64,000 nucleotides of DNA. It comes from Bin52 sp965243345. Its GTDB lineage: Bacteria > Pseudomonadota > Alphaproteobacteria > Thalassobaculales > Thalassobaculaceae. The position numbers and the translations under genes were made by a program. Below are positions 16,689-25,383 of this stretch, one piece after another. The notes beneath the pieces are model-generated. The model was not told the DNA's origin and ran no database searches. It saw only the letters and a list, made by a program, of their open reading frames with translations. The stretch is from NCBI GenBank assembly GCA_965243345.1, contig CBDEUR010000003.1, positions 1 to 64,000 on the forward strand, read 5' to 3'. The first letter of the stretch is position 1. The number at the start of each line of letters is the position of its first letter.

Positions 16689-17920
16689 CTGGCCCGGCGG
16701 GACCGCCCCGGCGCAAGGATCCGACCCGGCGCACCCGGCTTCCGGTCACGCCGCCGGGCAACCGGTCGCGCGAGGCGCACGGGCTCGCGGCCATGGCTGC
16801 CGCCGGCCGGTTCGCGCTGCAGTGCTGCCGGCGCTGCGGACATGTGCACTACCCGCCGCGCCAGCTGTGCGAGCGCTGCCTGGACGGCGAACTGGAATGG
16901 CGCGACGTGGCCGACGGCGGCCGGGTGCTCGCCGAGACCACGGTGCGCCACGCCAACGACCTGTACTTCCGGGAGCGGTTGCCGTGGAAGCTGGGGCTGG
17001 TCGGTTCGGATGCGGGCCCGTCCATCGTGGCGCACCTGGCGGAAGGATGCGAGAGGGGCCGCAGGGTGAGACTTGCCCTGCACCTCGACCGTGCCGGCAA
17101 CGCGGTGGTTGCAGCCAGTCCGGAGCGGGACGCGTCCCGCGATGACCCGCGGCTGCGCGAGATGGTGTTCGATCCCCGGGGACGCCGGGTCCTTGTGGTG
17201 GACGGCACCACCGGCCTGGGTCGCCATCTTGTCGAGGCCTTCCTCGCATCAGGTGCCCGCGAGGTGTTCGCCGGGTTCTCGCGCCCGTGGAACCGGAGCC
17301 CGGACCTCGCCGCGTTGCGCGGCCGGGAGCGGGTATCGGTCTACCCGCTCGATGTGACCGATACCGACGCGGTCGAGAAGCTCGCAGCACTCATCGGCGA
17401 CAAGGTGGAGATCCTGGTCAACAACAGCTCCCACGTGCGCATGGGCGGTGCACTCGACCGGCTCGACTTCAACATCACCCGCCAGGAGATGGAGATCCAC
17501 TACCATGGCCTGCTGAGGCTTGCCGGCTACTTCGGTCCGGTGATGCGCGCGCGCGGCGCCGACGGTCCCTACGGCGCGGTGGCATGGGTCAACATGTTCT
17601 CGGCCTGGTCGCTGGTCAACAACCCGGAACTGGGAACCTACAGCGCGTCGCAGGCGGCAGCACTCTCGCTGTCGCACTGCATGCGGGCCGAACTGGCGGC
17701 GGGAGGCGTAAGGGTGGTGAACGTGTTCGCCGGTCCGCTTGATGACGAGTGGCACCAGCTGGTGCCGCCTCCGAAGCTTGATCCCGCGACCGTCGCCACC
17801 CGGGTGGTGCGAGGACTTGAACGCGGGCTCGAGGACATTGCGGTGGGAGCCGTCGCCGAGGAAATCGCGCGCCGGCTTGCCGAGAACCCGAAGGAAATCG
17901 AGCGGTCGATCCGCCTGTAG
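16685..17920 (+). CDS. DUF35 zinc-ribbon/OB-fold domain fused to an SDR-like domain
   Basis: This two-domain protein has about 411 residues. Residues about 40-150 match the DUF35 acyl-CoA-associated domain: a zinc ribbon with Cys48/Cys51 and Cys62/Cys65 (CRRC, CERC), then an OB-fold. Residues about 160-410 form a short-chain dehydrogenase: DGTTGLGRH at 173-181, NNSS in place of NNAG, Ser306 and Tyr319 present, but the catalytic Lys of YxxxK is Gln323 (YSASQ). The reductase may therefore be weak or serve binding only. The TTG at 16685 shares TTGA with the thiolase-like stop; an in-frame ATG at 16649 is an alternative. DUF35 partners of thiolase-like proteins are known; this C-terminal SDR fusion is unusual. 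Confidence 0.85.
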   Translation: MTGPAGPPRRKDPTRRTRLPVTPPGNRSREAHGLAAMAAAGRFALQCCRRCGHVHYPPRQLCERCLDGELEWRDVADGGRVLAETTVRHANDLYFRERLPWKLGLVGSDAGPSIVAHLAEGCERGRRVRLALHLDRAGNAVVAASPERDASRDDPRLREMVFDPRGRRVLVVDGTTGLGRHLVEAFLASGAREVFAGFSRPWNRSPDLAALRGRERVSVYPLDVTDTDAVEKLAALIGDKVEILVNNSSHVRMGGALDRLDFNITRQEMEIHYHGLLRLAGYFGPVMRARGADGPYGAVAWVNMFSAWSLVNNPELGTYSASQAAALSLSHCMRAELAAGGVRVVNVFAGPLDDEWHQLVPPPKLDPATVATRVVRGLERGLEDIAVGAVAEEIARRLAENPKEIERSIRL

Positions 17921-17950
17921 GCGGAGGCCGGTCGCGGGCAGGGAGACCCC

Positions 17951-18760
17951 ATGGACAGTCGCACCGGCGAGGCAGGGATTCTGGCACGGCTGCTGGAGGG
18001 GCTCCTGTCGGGACGGATCCGGATCGTGGATCTCACGGTGACGCTGGACCAGCGCACACCGACCATCGTGCTGCCGCCGGAACTCGGCCAGACCTGGCCG
18101 TTCCGCATCGAGGAGATCTCCCGGTACGACCGGCGCGGACCGGCGACCTACTGGAACAACTTCTCCTGCGGCGAGCACACCGGGACGCACTTCGACGCGC
18201 CCGTGCACTGGATCTCCGGGCGTGACCTGCCCAACAACACCACCGACACCATTCCTCCGGTGAAGTTCCTTGCCACGGCCGCGGTCATCGACTGTTCACG
18301 TGATGCGCTCTCGGACCCCGACTACCTGCTCACCGTGGACCGGGTCGAGGAATGGGAGGAGATCCATGGTCCGATCCCGCCCCGGTCCTGGCTGCTGATG
18401 CGCACAGACTGGTCACTCAGGACCGACCCGGAGGCGTTTCTCAACATGGGAGACGAGGGAGCCAATACGCCGGGACCGCATCCCGACCTCATTCCCTGGC
18501 TGATTTCCCAACGCGACGTGATCGGGTTCGGCTGCGAGGCGGTGGGAACCGACGCCGGCCAGGCGCCGCACTTTCCGATCCCGTTCCCCTGTCACCACCA
18601 CATGCACGGCAACAACCGGTTCGGGCTGCCGGGACTGTGCAACCTCGACCAGCTGCCACCCCATGGCACGTTGCTGATCACCCCGCCGCTGAAGATCCGG
18701 CAGGGATCGGGCAGTCCGCTGCGGGTGCTGGCCCTGGTGGAGGAGCGGGCCGATGACTGA
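17951..18760 (+). CDS. Cyclase family protein (kynurenine formamidase-like metal hydrolase)
   Basis: This 269-residue member of the cyclase/kynurenine formamidase family comprises metal-dependent amidases, lactonases and isatin hydrolases. The diagnostic metal-binding motif is HTGTHFDAPVH (residues 76-86, HxGTHxDxPxH). Later conserved parts are GFGCEAVGTDAG and HHHMHGNNRFGLPGLCNLDQLP. The expected reaction is hydrolysis or dehydration of a cyclic or amide intermediate in the cytosol. It starts 30 bp after the DUF35-SDR gene with a GGGAGACC ribosome site. Its end overlaps the CoA ligase by 8 bp, so it is firmly inside the operon. The context suggests a ring-opening or lactone-hydrolysis step before CoA activation. 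Confidence 0.9.
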   Translation: MDSRTGEAGILARLLEGLLSGRIRIVDLTVTLDQRTPTIVLPPELGQTWPFRIEEISRYDRRGPATYWNNFSCGEHTGTHFDAPVHWISGRDLPNNTTDTIPPVKFLATAAVIDCSRDALSDPDYLLTVDRVEEWEEIHGPIPPRSWLLMRTDWSLRTDPEAFLNMGDEGANTPGPHPDLIPWLISQRDVIGFGCEAVGTDAGQAPHFPIPFPCHHHMHGNNRFGLPGLCNLDQLPPHGTLLITPPLKIRQGSGSPLRVLALVEERADD

Positions 18761-20321
18761 CGCCGGCGCCGGTACGGCGATCCTCAGGGCCGGATTTGTC
18801 GATGTCGGCCGCCAGTTCGCCGAGACCGCGCGGCTGAACCCGCAGCAGCCGGCGCTGGTGGACGGCGGGCGGACCGTGACCTATGCCGAGCTGGCGCACA
18901 GGGTCGGGCGGCTTGCGGCCGTCATGCAGTCAGCCGGCGTCGGACACGGCGAGCGCGTCGCGCTGCTCGCACGCAACTGCGCCGCCTACCTCGAGACCGA
19001 GCTTGCGGCAGCCACCGTCGGGGCGGTCAGCGTCAACCTGAACTGGCGGTTCTCGATGGAGGAACTGCGCCATGGTCTGGAGCTGACGGGACCGCGGTTC
19101 GTGGTCGCCGGTCCGGACCAGGTCGATGCCCTCGGCGCGGCCGGGCGTACTCCCGACCTGGTGATCGGGCCCGGCTACGAGGCGGCGCTCGCCCGGGTGC
19201 GGGAGGCCCCGGCCCCGGTCCCGGTGGGGCCGGAGGACGGACTCGTCATCATCTTCACCAGCGGGACCACCGGCCTGCCCAAGGGAGCGGTCATCAGTCA
19301 CCGCGCCATGCTCTGCCGGGCCCTGATCTTCGCCAGCGAGCTGCGGGTACCGAGGGACGACACCTTCGTCGCCTGGGCGCCCCTGTTCCACATGGGTGCG
19401 AACGACTTTGCGCTCGCCACCCTGCTGCGGGGCGGCCGGGTGGTCGTGATCGACGGCTACCAGCCGGGTCCGATCATCGGGGCAATCGAGCGGTTCCGGG
19501 TGACCTACCTCATCGCGATCCCGGGAATGGTCGAGGACTTCGTCTCCGAGCTCAGGGCATCGGGCGTGCGCCCGCAGCCGGTGGGTGTTGTCGGCGCCAT
19601 GGCGGACCTGGTTCCCAGGTCGGTGATCGCCGAGGTGACCACGCTGCTCAACGCGCCCTATCTCAACACCTTCGGGTCGACCGAGACCGGGATGCCGCCC
19701 GCCTCGGCAAACGCGATCCCCATCGGCGAGGCCCCGGTTGACCTGCCCAAGCGGCAGAGCGGGTTCTGCGAGGTCAGGCTGGTCGATGCCGATGGGCGCG
19801 ACGTGCCCGTCGGCGAGCCCGGCGAATGCGCGATCCGCGGTCCGAGCCTGTTCTCCGGCTACTGGGCCAACGACGCCGCCAACCGCGAGGCGTTCCGCGA
19901 CGGCTGGTTTCACATGGGTGACGCCTTCCGCCGCCGTCCTGACGGGCTTCTCGATTTCGTCGACCGGGTCAAGTACATGATCAAGTCCGGCGGCGAGAAC
20001 ATCTATCCGGCGGAGATCGAACGGCACGTGCTCGCCGACCCGCGGATCCTCGACGCCGCGGTGGTGCGCCGCACCGATGCGCGCTGGGGCGAGGTGCCGG
20101 TGCTGTTCGCCGCGTCCGCCGATCCGGGGCTGACCACCGAAGCGGTGCTCGACATGTGCCGGGGCCGGATCGCGGGCTACAAGCTGCCGAAGGAGGTGCA
20201 CTTCATCGACCTCGACCAGCTGCCCCGCAGCGTGTCGGGCAAGATCCAGCGTCACGTGCTGGAGCAGCGGCTCGAGGACGGGCCGGCCGGGAACCGGTTG
20301 CCGCCGCAACCCGCCGGCTGA
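18753..20321 (+). CDS. AMP-binding acyl-CoA synthetase
   Basis: This 522-residue ANL-superfamily enzyme activates a carboxylic acid to acyl-AMP and then acyl-CoA. Motifs are the P-loop IFTSGTTGLPKGAVISHRAM, YLNTFGSTETG, the ribose-binding GWFHMGDAFRR, the hinge DRVKYMIKSGGENIYPAEIE and the C-terminal catalytic Lys in LPRSVSGKIQRHVL. All essential residues are seen, so it should be active. It overlaps the cyclase gene by 8 bp and is followed 43 bp later by the VOC gene. Medium- or aryl-acid substrates are possible; the sequence alone does not decide. It probably feeds a CoA ester to the thiolase-like/DUF35-SDR pair. Confidence 0.94.
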   Translation: MTDAGAGTAILRAGFVDVGRQFAETARLNPQQPALVDGGRTVTYAELAHRVGRLAAVMQSAGVGHGERVALLARNCAAYLETELAAATVGAVSVNLNWRFSMEELRHGLELTGPRFVVAGPDQVDALGAAGRTPDLVIGPGYEAALARVREAPAPVPVGPEDGLVIIFTSGTTGLPKGAVISHRAMLCRALIFASELRVPRDDTFVAWAPLFHMGANDFALATLLRGGRVVVIDGYQPGPIIGAIERFRVTYLIAIPGMVEDFVSELRASGVRPQPVGVVGAMADLVPRSVIAEVTTLLNAPYLNTFGSTETGMPPASANAIPIGEAPVDLPKRQSGFCEVRLVDADGRDVPVGEPGECAIRGPSLFSGYWANDAANREAFRDGWFHMGDAFRRRPDGLLDFVDRVKYMIKSGGENIYPAEIERHVLADPRILDAAVVRRTDARWGEVPVLFAASADPGLTTEAVLDMCRGRIAGYKLPKEVHFIDLDQLPRSVSGKIQRHVLEQRLEDGPAGNRLPPQPAG

Positions 20322-20364
20322 TAGCCTGACCGGCAACGACGGTACCTGCTGACGGGAGGAAGTC

Positions 20365-20919
20365 ATGGCGCAGAGCAGTCGACCGGGTGCTCCCGTAACG
20401 CCCACCGGTCTGAATCACCTGGTGCTCAACGTGCGCGACCTCGAGGAGTCGCACCGGTTCTGGACCGAGATCCTCGGTTTTGCCCATGTCGGTTCGTTGC
20501 ATGCCACCGCGGAACGTCCCGATCCCCCGCGCATGCGTTTCTACAGCGGTGTGCGCGATGGCCGGCACAACCACCACGACCTGGCGCTGGTCGAAGACAC
20601 GTCATTGCCCGAGCCCGGCAGCGGGCCGGTGGCGGTCAACCATGTCGCGGTGACACTGCCGGACCGGGACTCGTTCGTGCAGCAGCTTGCCTTCCTGCAG
20701 GAGAAGGGGGTGGAGTTCGGCCGCAGGGTCGAGCACGGGATGACACACAGCGTCTACATCCGCGACCCCAACGGCTACGGGGTCGAGTTGCTCTACGAGC
20801 TTCCGCGCACCGTGTGGGGCGGCGATATCGAGGCGGCACTCAACTACGTGAAGGTGCTGCCGACCGAGGGCGACGAGGCCCTCGAGGACGACCTGGAAAA
20901 CGCGCCGGTCTTCGGCTGA
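20365..20919 (+). CDS. VOC family protein, extradiol-dioxygenase-like
   Basis: This 184-residue protein has two beta-alpha-beta-beta-beta modules. Module one begins GLNHLVLNVRDLEESHRFWT with metal-ligand candidate His18. Module two has VNHVAVTLPD with His93 and VYIRDPNGYGVELLYE with Glu141. HNHHDLALV supplies another conserved His (about 71). The His/His/Glu pattern fits catechol 2,3-dioxygenase-type enzymes using Fe(II), though related glyoxalases share it. The C-terminus is acidic. It is the last gene of the catabolic operon, so extradiol cleavage or a hydrolytic/isomerising step on an aromatic intermediate is plausible. A hairpin terminator follows. Confidence 0.87.
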   Translation: MAQSSRPGAPVTPTGLNHLVLNVRDLEESHRFWTEILGFAHVGSLHATAERPDPPRMRFYSGVRDGRHNHHDLALVEDTSLPEPGSGPVAVNHVAVTLPDRDSFVQQLAFLQEKGVEFGRRVEHGMTHSVYIRDPNGYGVELLYELPRTVWGGDIEAALNYVKVLPTEGDEALEDDLENAPVFG

Positions 20920-20942
20920 TCCGACTGCGGGCTGAAAAAGCG

Positions 20943-20974
20943 GGAGCCCGGACCGCAGATGCGGTCCGGGCTCC
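20943..20974 (-). terminator. Rho-independent terminator of the TRAP binding-protein gene
   Basis: A perfect 14-bp stem (GGAGCCCGGACCGC and its complement) with a 4-nt AGAT loop lies between convergent genes. Read on the minus strand, the stem is followed by CGCTTTTTC, a run of five T, so it should stop transcripts of the dctP-type gene. On the plus strand no T run follows, but the stem may still slow read-through from the catabolic operon. Confidence 0.85.
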
Positions 20975-21015
20975 GAAGCAGTGTCGTACGTTCCGGCGAG
21001 CCGGAGGTACGGTCC

Positions 21016-22092
21016 TCAGTCGAGGTAGGTCGGCTTCATCGACTGGGCATCACCCCACAGCTTGAACGCCTGACGGAAGGCGAAGTAGCTGTCGGCGAAC
21101 TCCTTGAAGAGCGCGTCCTTGGCGGACTCCTCTTCAATGACCTCGCGCCACGCCTTTTCGAACACGGCCAGGTGCTCGTCGGGCCAGCGGTGGATGGTCA
21201 CACCGTGTTCATCCTGCAAAGCCTTCATCGCGATGAACTGCTGCGAGTCCGCATCCGCATGGGTATAGATCACCTGGGCGAAGGCCGCCTGGCGGATCAT
21301 CTCCTGGTAGGCTTCCGAAAGGCCCTCGAACTTGGTCTTGTTCATGAGGAATTCCGAAACCGAAGACTGCTGGTGCCAGCCCGGGAAGTAGTTGTTCTTG
21401 GCGATCTGGTAGAAGCCGTACTTGATGTCGTTCTCAGGCATCGAGTACTCGGTGGCGTCGATCACGCCGCGCTCGAGCGCCGGGTAGATGTCGGCACCGG
21501 CAAGAAGCTGGGTCGACACGCCGATCTTGGTCAGGACCTTGGCGCCGAGGCCGAAGAAACGCATCTTCAGACCCTTGAGCTGATCGAGATCGGTGATCGG
21601 CTCCTTGAACCAGCCGGAAGTCTCCGGACCGTGCGAGAAGGCGTCGAAGGCCTTCAGGTCGTGCCCGGCATAGACCCGGTCACGAATGTCGTTACCGCCG
21701 CCGAACCACTTCCATGACAGGAATTCGGTCAGGCTGGGGCCGAACGGCACCGTGGTCATGAACGACAGGCCCGGGTAGCGTCCGGCGTGGTATCCAGGTG
21801 TGGTCCATGCCGATTCGATCGCACCCTTGGACGCGGCGTCAAAAGTCTCGAGTGCCGGAACCAGCGCGCCCGGATCGAAGAACTTGATCGCGAAGTTGCC
21901 ACCGGACATCTTGTTGATGGCTTCGACGAACCGCACACCGGATTCACCGGCATATGGTACCTGCGTGCTCCATGCGCTCTGCATCTTCCATTTCACACGC
22001 TTGGCGGCCATGGCGTCGCCCGCGGCTGCGAAGGCGAATGCCCCCACGACCGTGCCGACGGCCACCGACTTCAGCATAGTCGCTGAATTCAT
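21016..22092 (-). CDS. TRAP transporter solute-binding protein, DctP family
   Basis: This 358-residue periplasmic binding protein has a Sec signal at about 1-30, ending AAGDAMA before AKRVKWKMQS. The DctP fold is recognisable from KWKMQSAWS, GPETSGWFKEPITDLDQLKG, LKMRFFGLGAKVLTKIG (with the conserved carboxylate-binding Arg) and GVIDATEYSMPENDIKYGFY. It probably binds an organic acid for a TRAP carrier; the family branch resembles C4/alpha-keto-acid or aromatic-acid binders. No dctQ or dctM gene is in the window, so it works with a carrier encoded elsewhere. The start at 22092 has GGGGAGAAGACC. The neighbouring catabolic operon is a tempting source of substrate identity, but that is inference. 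Confidence 0.94.
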   Translation of the reverse strand: MNSATMLKSVAVGTVVGAFAFAAAGDAMAAKRVKWKMQSAWSTQVPYAGESGVRFVEAINKMSGGNFAIKFFDPGALVPALETFDAASKGAIESAWTTPGYHAGRYPGLSFMTTVPFGPSLTEFLSWKWFGGGNDIRDRVYAGHDLKAFDAFSHGPETSGWFKEPITDLDQLKGLKMRFFGLGAKVLTKIGVSTQLLAGADIYPALERGVIDATEYSMPENDIKYGFYQIAKNNYFPGWHQQSSVSEFLMNKTKFEGLSEAYQEMIRQAAFAQVIYTHADADSQQFIAMKALQDEHGVTIHRWPDEHLAVFEKAWREVIEEESAKDALFKEFADSYFAFRQAFKLWGDAQSMKPTYLD

Positions 22093-22151
22093 GGTCTTCT
22101 CCCCTGACAAGTCGGGCAACGCCTCTCGCCGCCCGGAATTGCGAGTGCGCG

Positions 22152-22180
22152 AGCCTACTCAATCATCTGCTGGGTGACAA
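22152..22180 (-). promoter_or_regulatory. Candidate promoter of the TRAP binding-protein gene
   Basis: On the minus strand TTGTCA (22175-22180) and TAGGCT (22152-22157) are spaced by 17 bp and lie about 60 bp before the start codon. The -35 matches five of six consensus bases; the -10 is weak. Confidence 0.35.
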
Positions 22181-22361
22181 TAACGGAGTATCGGGAGACT
22201 CGAGGGTGGCACTGCAGCCACCTGGGATCTGACCCGTTATTGCGGCCCGTGGACGTGCGGGACGACCGGTGCCGTGGCGGCAGCCGGGATGCACGGGTCC
22301 GGACCGCATGCTACACTCCGGGCGTGTCGGAAGGGAGCAGGCAGGCCTCCTGGAGCAAGGG

Positions 22362-22844
22362 ATGAGCGCGATGACCGGGCTGCGACCGATCCTTGTCCTG
22401 AACGGACCCAACCTCAACATGCTGGGCGTGCGTGAGCCGCACATCTACGGGCATCACACGCTCGGCGATGTCGAGGACATGTGCCGCGCAAAGGCGGCGG
22501 AACTCGGTGTCGAGGTGACCTTCGGACAATCCAACTACGAGGGCGAACTGGTCGGGATGATCCAGCAGGCGCGAGACGGTGCGTCGGGCATCGTGATCAA
22601 TCCGGGGGCCTATACCCACACGTCGGTCGCGATCTACGATGCTCTGAAACTCGCCGAGCTGCCGGTCATCGAGGTGCACCTGTCCAACCCGCACCGGCGC
22701 GAGGAGTTTCGGCACCACTCGTATATTTCGCTTGTCGCCAACGGCATCGTTGCCGGTTTCGGTGCCCGGAGCTTCGTCATGGCGATCGAGGGCATGGTCG
22801 GACACCTGCGCCAGCAGGCACCCGCAGGAGGGTCCGGTGGTTGA
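22362..22844 (+). CDS. aroQ: Type II 3-dehydroquinate dehydratase
   Basis: This 160-residue cytosolic enzyme forms a dodecamer and converts 3-dehydroquinate to 3-dehydroshikimate in the shikimate pathway. Signature sequences are ILVLNGPNLNMLGVREPHIYG with the catalytic Tyr of the flexible loop, GIVINPGAYTHTSVA and VIEVHLSNPHRREEFRHHSY with the catalytic His. Length is normal. The ATG at 22362 follows GGAGCAAGG; an alternative ATG is nine bases later. It overlaps accB by 8 bp, and the aroQ-accB-accC order is common in Alphaproteobacteria. Confidence 0.96.
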   Translation: MSAMTGLRPILVLNGPNLNMLGVREPHIYGHHTLGDVEDMCRAKAAELGVEVTFGQSNYEGELVGMIQQARDGASGIVINPGAYTHTSVAIYDALKLAELPVIEVHLSNPHRREEFRHHSYISLVANGIVAGFGARSFVMAIEGMVGHLRQQAPAGGSGG

Positions 22845-23259
22845 CAGCGACCTCGTCCGTACGCTCGCGGATCTGCTGGAGGAGACCGGGCTGGCCGAGA
22901 TCGAGTATGCCAAGGGCGACCTGCGCATTCGCGTCGCCCGGCCGGTGGGGCCCGTCGTTGCCGCGGCAGTCCCGGTCCCGGCCCCGGTTGCGGTGGCCGA
23001 GGAAACGGTGTTCCACGAGGACCAGGCCGGCGCGCTCACCTCGCCCATGGTCGGCACCGCGTATCTCGCGCCGGATCCCGCCTCGCCGCCCTTCGTGGCC
23101 GTCGGATCGGTGGTGAAGGAGGGGGACACGGTCATGATCATCGAGGCCATGAAGGTGATGAACTCGATCACCGCTCACCGGCCCGGCACGGTGCAGGACA
23201 TCCTGGTTGCCAGCGGCCAGCCGGTGGAGTTCGGCCAGACCCTGATGGTGATTGCGTGA
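22837..23259 (+). CDS. accB: Biotin carboxyl carrier protein of acetyl-CoA carboxylase
   Basis: This 140-residue carrier transports carboxybiotin between biotin carboxylase and the carboxyltransferase at the first step of fatty-acid synthesis. An N-terminal helical part (1-35) is followed by a Pro/Ala/Val-rich linker (37-55) and a biotinyl domain with the modified lysine in IIEAMKVMNSI (Lys106) and the SPMVGTAYLAPDP thumb region. The usual EAMKMMN is EAMKVMN here. The start is GTG at 22837, supported by GGAGGGTCC and the 8-bp overlap with aroQ. The next gene is accC, as expected. Confidence 0.96.
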   Translation: MVDSDLVRTLADLLEETGLAEIEYAKGDLRIRVARPVGPVVAAAVPVPAPVAVAEETVFHEDQAGALTSPMVGTAYLAPDPASPPFVAVGSVVKEGDTVMIIEAMKVMNSITAHRPGTVQDILVASGQPVEFGQTLMVIA

Positions 23260-23278
23260 TCGCGCCTGCGGACCGGTC

Positions 23279-24625
23279 GTGTTCGAGAAGATCCTGATCG
23301 CCAATCGCGGCGATGTCGCGCTGCGGATTCACCGGGCGTGCCGCGAGATGGGGATTAAGACGGTTGCGGTCCATTCCACCGCCGATGCCGGCGCCATGCA
23401 TGTCCGGCTCGCGGACGAGAGCGTGTGCATCGGACCGCCGCAGGCGAGAGACAGCTACCTCAACATTCCCGCGATCCTGTCGGCGGCGACGATCACGGGG
23501 GCCGACGCGATCCATCCGGGTGTCGGATTCCTGTCGGAAAATGCCGACTTCGCCGAGATTATCGCGGAACACGGCCTGGCCTTCATCGGACCGAAGCCCG
23601 AGCATATCCGGCTGATGGGCGACAAGATCGCGGCGCGCCGGGCCGCGGCCGAACTCGGTCTGCCCTGTGTTCCCGGGTCCGAAGCCGAGGTCACGTCCCT
23701 CGACGAAGCGGCGGCTGTTGCGGACGGCATCGGCTACCCGGTGCTGATCAAGGCCGCGGCCGGCGGCGGCGGGCGCGGCATGAAGATTGCCCGGGGCCCG
23801 GAGGACCTCGCCGAGGCCGTCACCATGGCGCAGGCCGAGGCCGAGGCCGCCTTCGGATCGGGCGCGGTGTACATCGAGCGCTACCTTGCCGGGCCGCGTC
23901 ACATCGAACTGCAGATGATCGGTGACAGCCACGGCACGGTGGTCCATCTCGGCGAGCGCGACTGCTCGCTGCAGCGCCGCCACCAGAAAGTCCTCGAGGA
24001 GACGCCGTCGCCGGCGCTGAACGATCACGAGCGCACCCTGATCGGCGAGCGCGCGGTCGCGGCGATGCGGGCCTGCGGCTACGAGAGCCTGGGCACGATC
24101 GAGTTCCTCTACGAGAACGGCGAGTTCTACTTCATCGAGATGAACACCCGCCTGCAGGTCGAGCATCCGATTACCGAGATGGTGACCGGAATTGACCTCG
24201 TGTGCGAGCAGATCCGTGTCGCGTCGGGCGGCCGGCTCGGCTTCACCCAGGACCAGCTGACATTTGCCGGCCATTCGATCGAGTGCCGGATCAACGCCGA
24301 GGACCCGCACCGGTTCACCCCGTCGCCCGGCCTCGTCACCGCCTACCACGCTCCGGGAGGGCTCGGGGTCCGGGTCGATTCGGCGCTGTATGCCGGCTAC
24401 GAGGTTCCGGCACAGTACGACAGTCTCATCGCCAAGCTGGTGGTGCACGGTTCCAACCGCAACGAGTGCCTGCTGCGCCTGCGTCGTGCTCTCGACGAGT
24501 TCGTCATCGAGAACATTGCGACCACCGTGCCGCTGCACCAGCAACTGACCCAGGCCCCGGGTTTCATAAACGGGGAGTACGACATCCACTGGCTGGAACA
24601 GGTGTTCCTCGGATCGGATGGGTGA
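23279..24625 (+). CDS. accC: Acetyl-CoA carboxylase, biotin carboxylase subunit
   Basis: This 448-residue ATP-grasp enzyme carboxylates biotin on AccB using bicarbonate and ATP. It has MFEKILIANRGDVALRIHRA at the N-terminus, HPGVGFLSENADFAE, the glycine-rich ATP lid KAAAGGGGRGMKIA, the metal site EMNTRLQVEHPITEM and the bicarbonate Arg in that loop. The start is GTG at 23279, giving the family N-terminus and normal length; a TTG at 23252 would add nine residues inside the accB end. It overlaps aat by 8 bp, consistent with translational coupling in one operon. Confidence 0.97.
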   Translation: MFEKILIANRGDVALRIHRACREMGIKTVAVHSTADAGAMHVRLADESVCIGPPQARDSYLNIPAILSAATITGADAIHPGVGFLSENADFAEIIAEHGLAFIGPKPEHIRLMGDKIAARRAAAELGLPCVPGSEAEVTSLDEAAAVADGIGYPVLIKAAAGGGGRGMKIARGPEDLAEAVTMAQAEAEAAFGSGAVYIERYLAGPRHIELQMIGDSHGTVVHLGERDCSLQRRHQKVLEETPSPALNDHERTLIGERAVAAMRACGYESLGTIEFLYENGEFYFIEMNTRLQVEHPITEMVTGIDLVCEQIRVASGGRLGFTQDQLTFAGHSIECRINAEDPHRFTPSPGLVTAYHAPGGLGVRVDSALYAGYEVPAQYDSLIAKLVVHGSNRNECLLRLRRALDEFVIENIATTVPLHQQLTQAPGFINGEYDIHWLEQVFLGSDG

Positions 24626-25274
24626 GGAGCTGACGCCGTCGCTGGTTCTGGCGGGCTATACCTTCGGGGTATTCCCGATGGCAATGGACCGGGATGACCC
24701 CCAGGTCCATTTCGTCGAGCCCGAGACCCGCGGGATCATTCCGCTCGACGCGTTCCACGCGCCGCGCCGTCTGCTCCGGCTGGTCCGCCGCGGGACTTTC
24801 GACATCCGGGTCGACACGGCGTTCACCGAGGTCATCGACCTGTGTGCGGCGCCGACCGAAGCGCGACCGGAGACCTGGATCAACTCCGCGATCAGGAATG
24901 CCTACCTCGCACTCGCCCCTTCCGGCCACCTGCATACCGTGGAAGCGTGGGACGGTGACCGGCTGGTCGGCGGTCTCTACGGGGTGGCAATGGGCGGCGT
25001 CTTTTTCGGCGAGAGCATGTTCAGCCGCGCCGACAATGCCAGCAAGGTTGCTCTGGTCCACCTGGTGGCCCGGCTGCGCGCCGGCGGGTTCGTGCTCCTG
25101 GACTGCCAGTGGCGGACCGATCATCTCGACCAGTTCGGGTGCGTCGAGATCGCGCAGGACCGGTTCAAGGCGTTGTTGCGCGACGCCCTGCGCGTTCACG
25201 CCGACTTCAACCGTCACGGGGCGATCGCCGCCGAACTCGACCGGATCCTGCGGCCACGCCCCCGAACAGCGTAG
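24618..25274 (+). CDS. aat: Leucyl/phenylalanyl-tRNA-protein transferase
   Basis: This 218-residue enzyme of the N-end rule pathway adds Leu or Phe from charged tRNA to proteins with N-terminal Arg or Lys, marking them for ClpSAP. Typical blocks are LVLAGYTFGVFPMAMD, ETRGIIPLDAFHAPRRL, WINSAIRNAYLAL, HTVEAWDGDRLVGGLYGVAMGGVFFGESMFS and LLDCQWRTDHLDQFG. It overlaps accC by 8 bp and is the last gene of the aroQ-accBC-aat unit, an arrangement found in many Alphaproteobacteria. It converges on the DUF2155 gene with about 110 bp between them. Confidence 0.96.
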   Translation: MGEELTPSLVLAGYTFGVFPMAMDRDDPQVHFVEPETRGIIPLDAFHAPRRLLRLVRRGTFDIRVDTAFTEVIDLCAAPTEARPETWINSAIRNAYLALAPSGHLHTVEAWDGDRLVGGLYGVAMGGVFFGESMFSRADNASKVALVHLVARLRAGGFVLLDCQWRTDHLDQFGCVEIAQDRFKALLRDALRVHADFNRHGAIAAELDRILRPRPRTA

Positions 25275-25383
25275 AGAGCATGCACCCCGCTCGGACGGGG
25301 ACGGGGTACAGCCGTGCCGGGTGGCCTGAGGCGGGTGTGTGCGAGCGGCCTGTGGCGGTATGTGGCTTGACGGCCGGGCCGTG

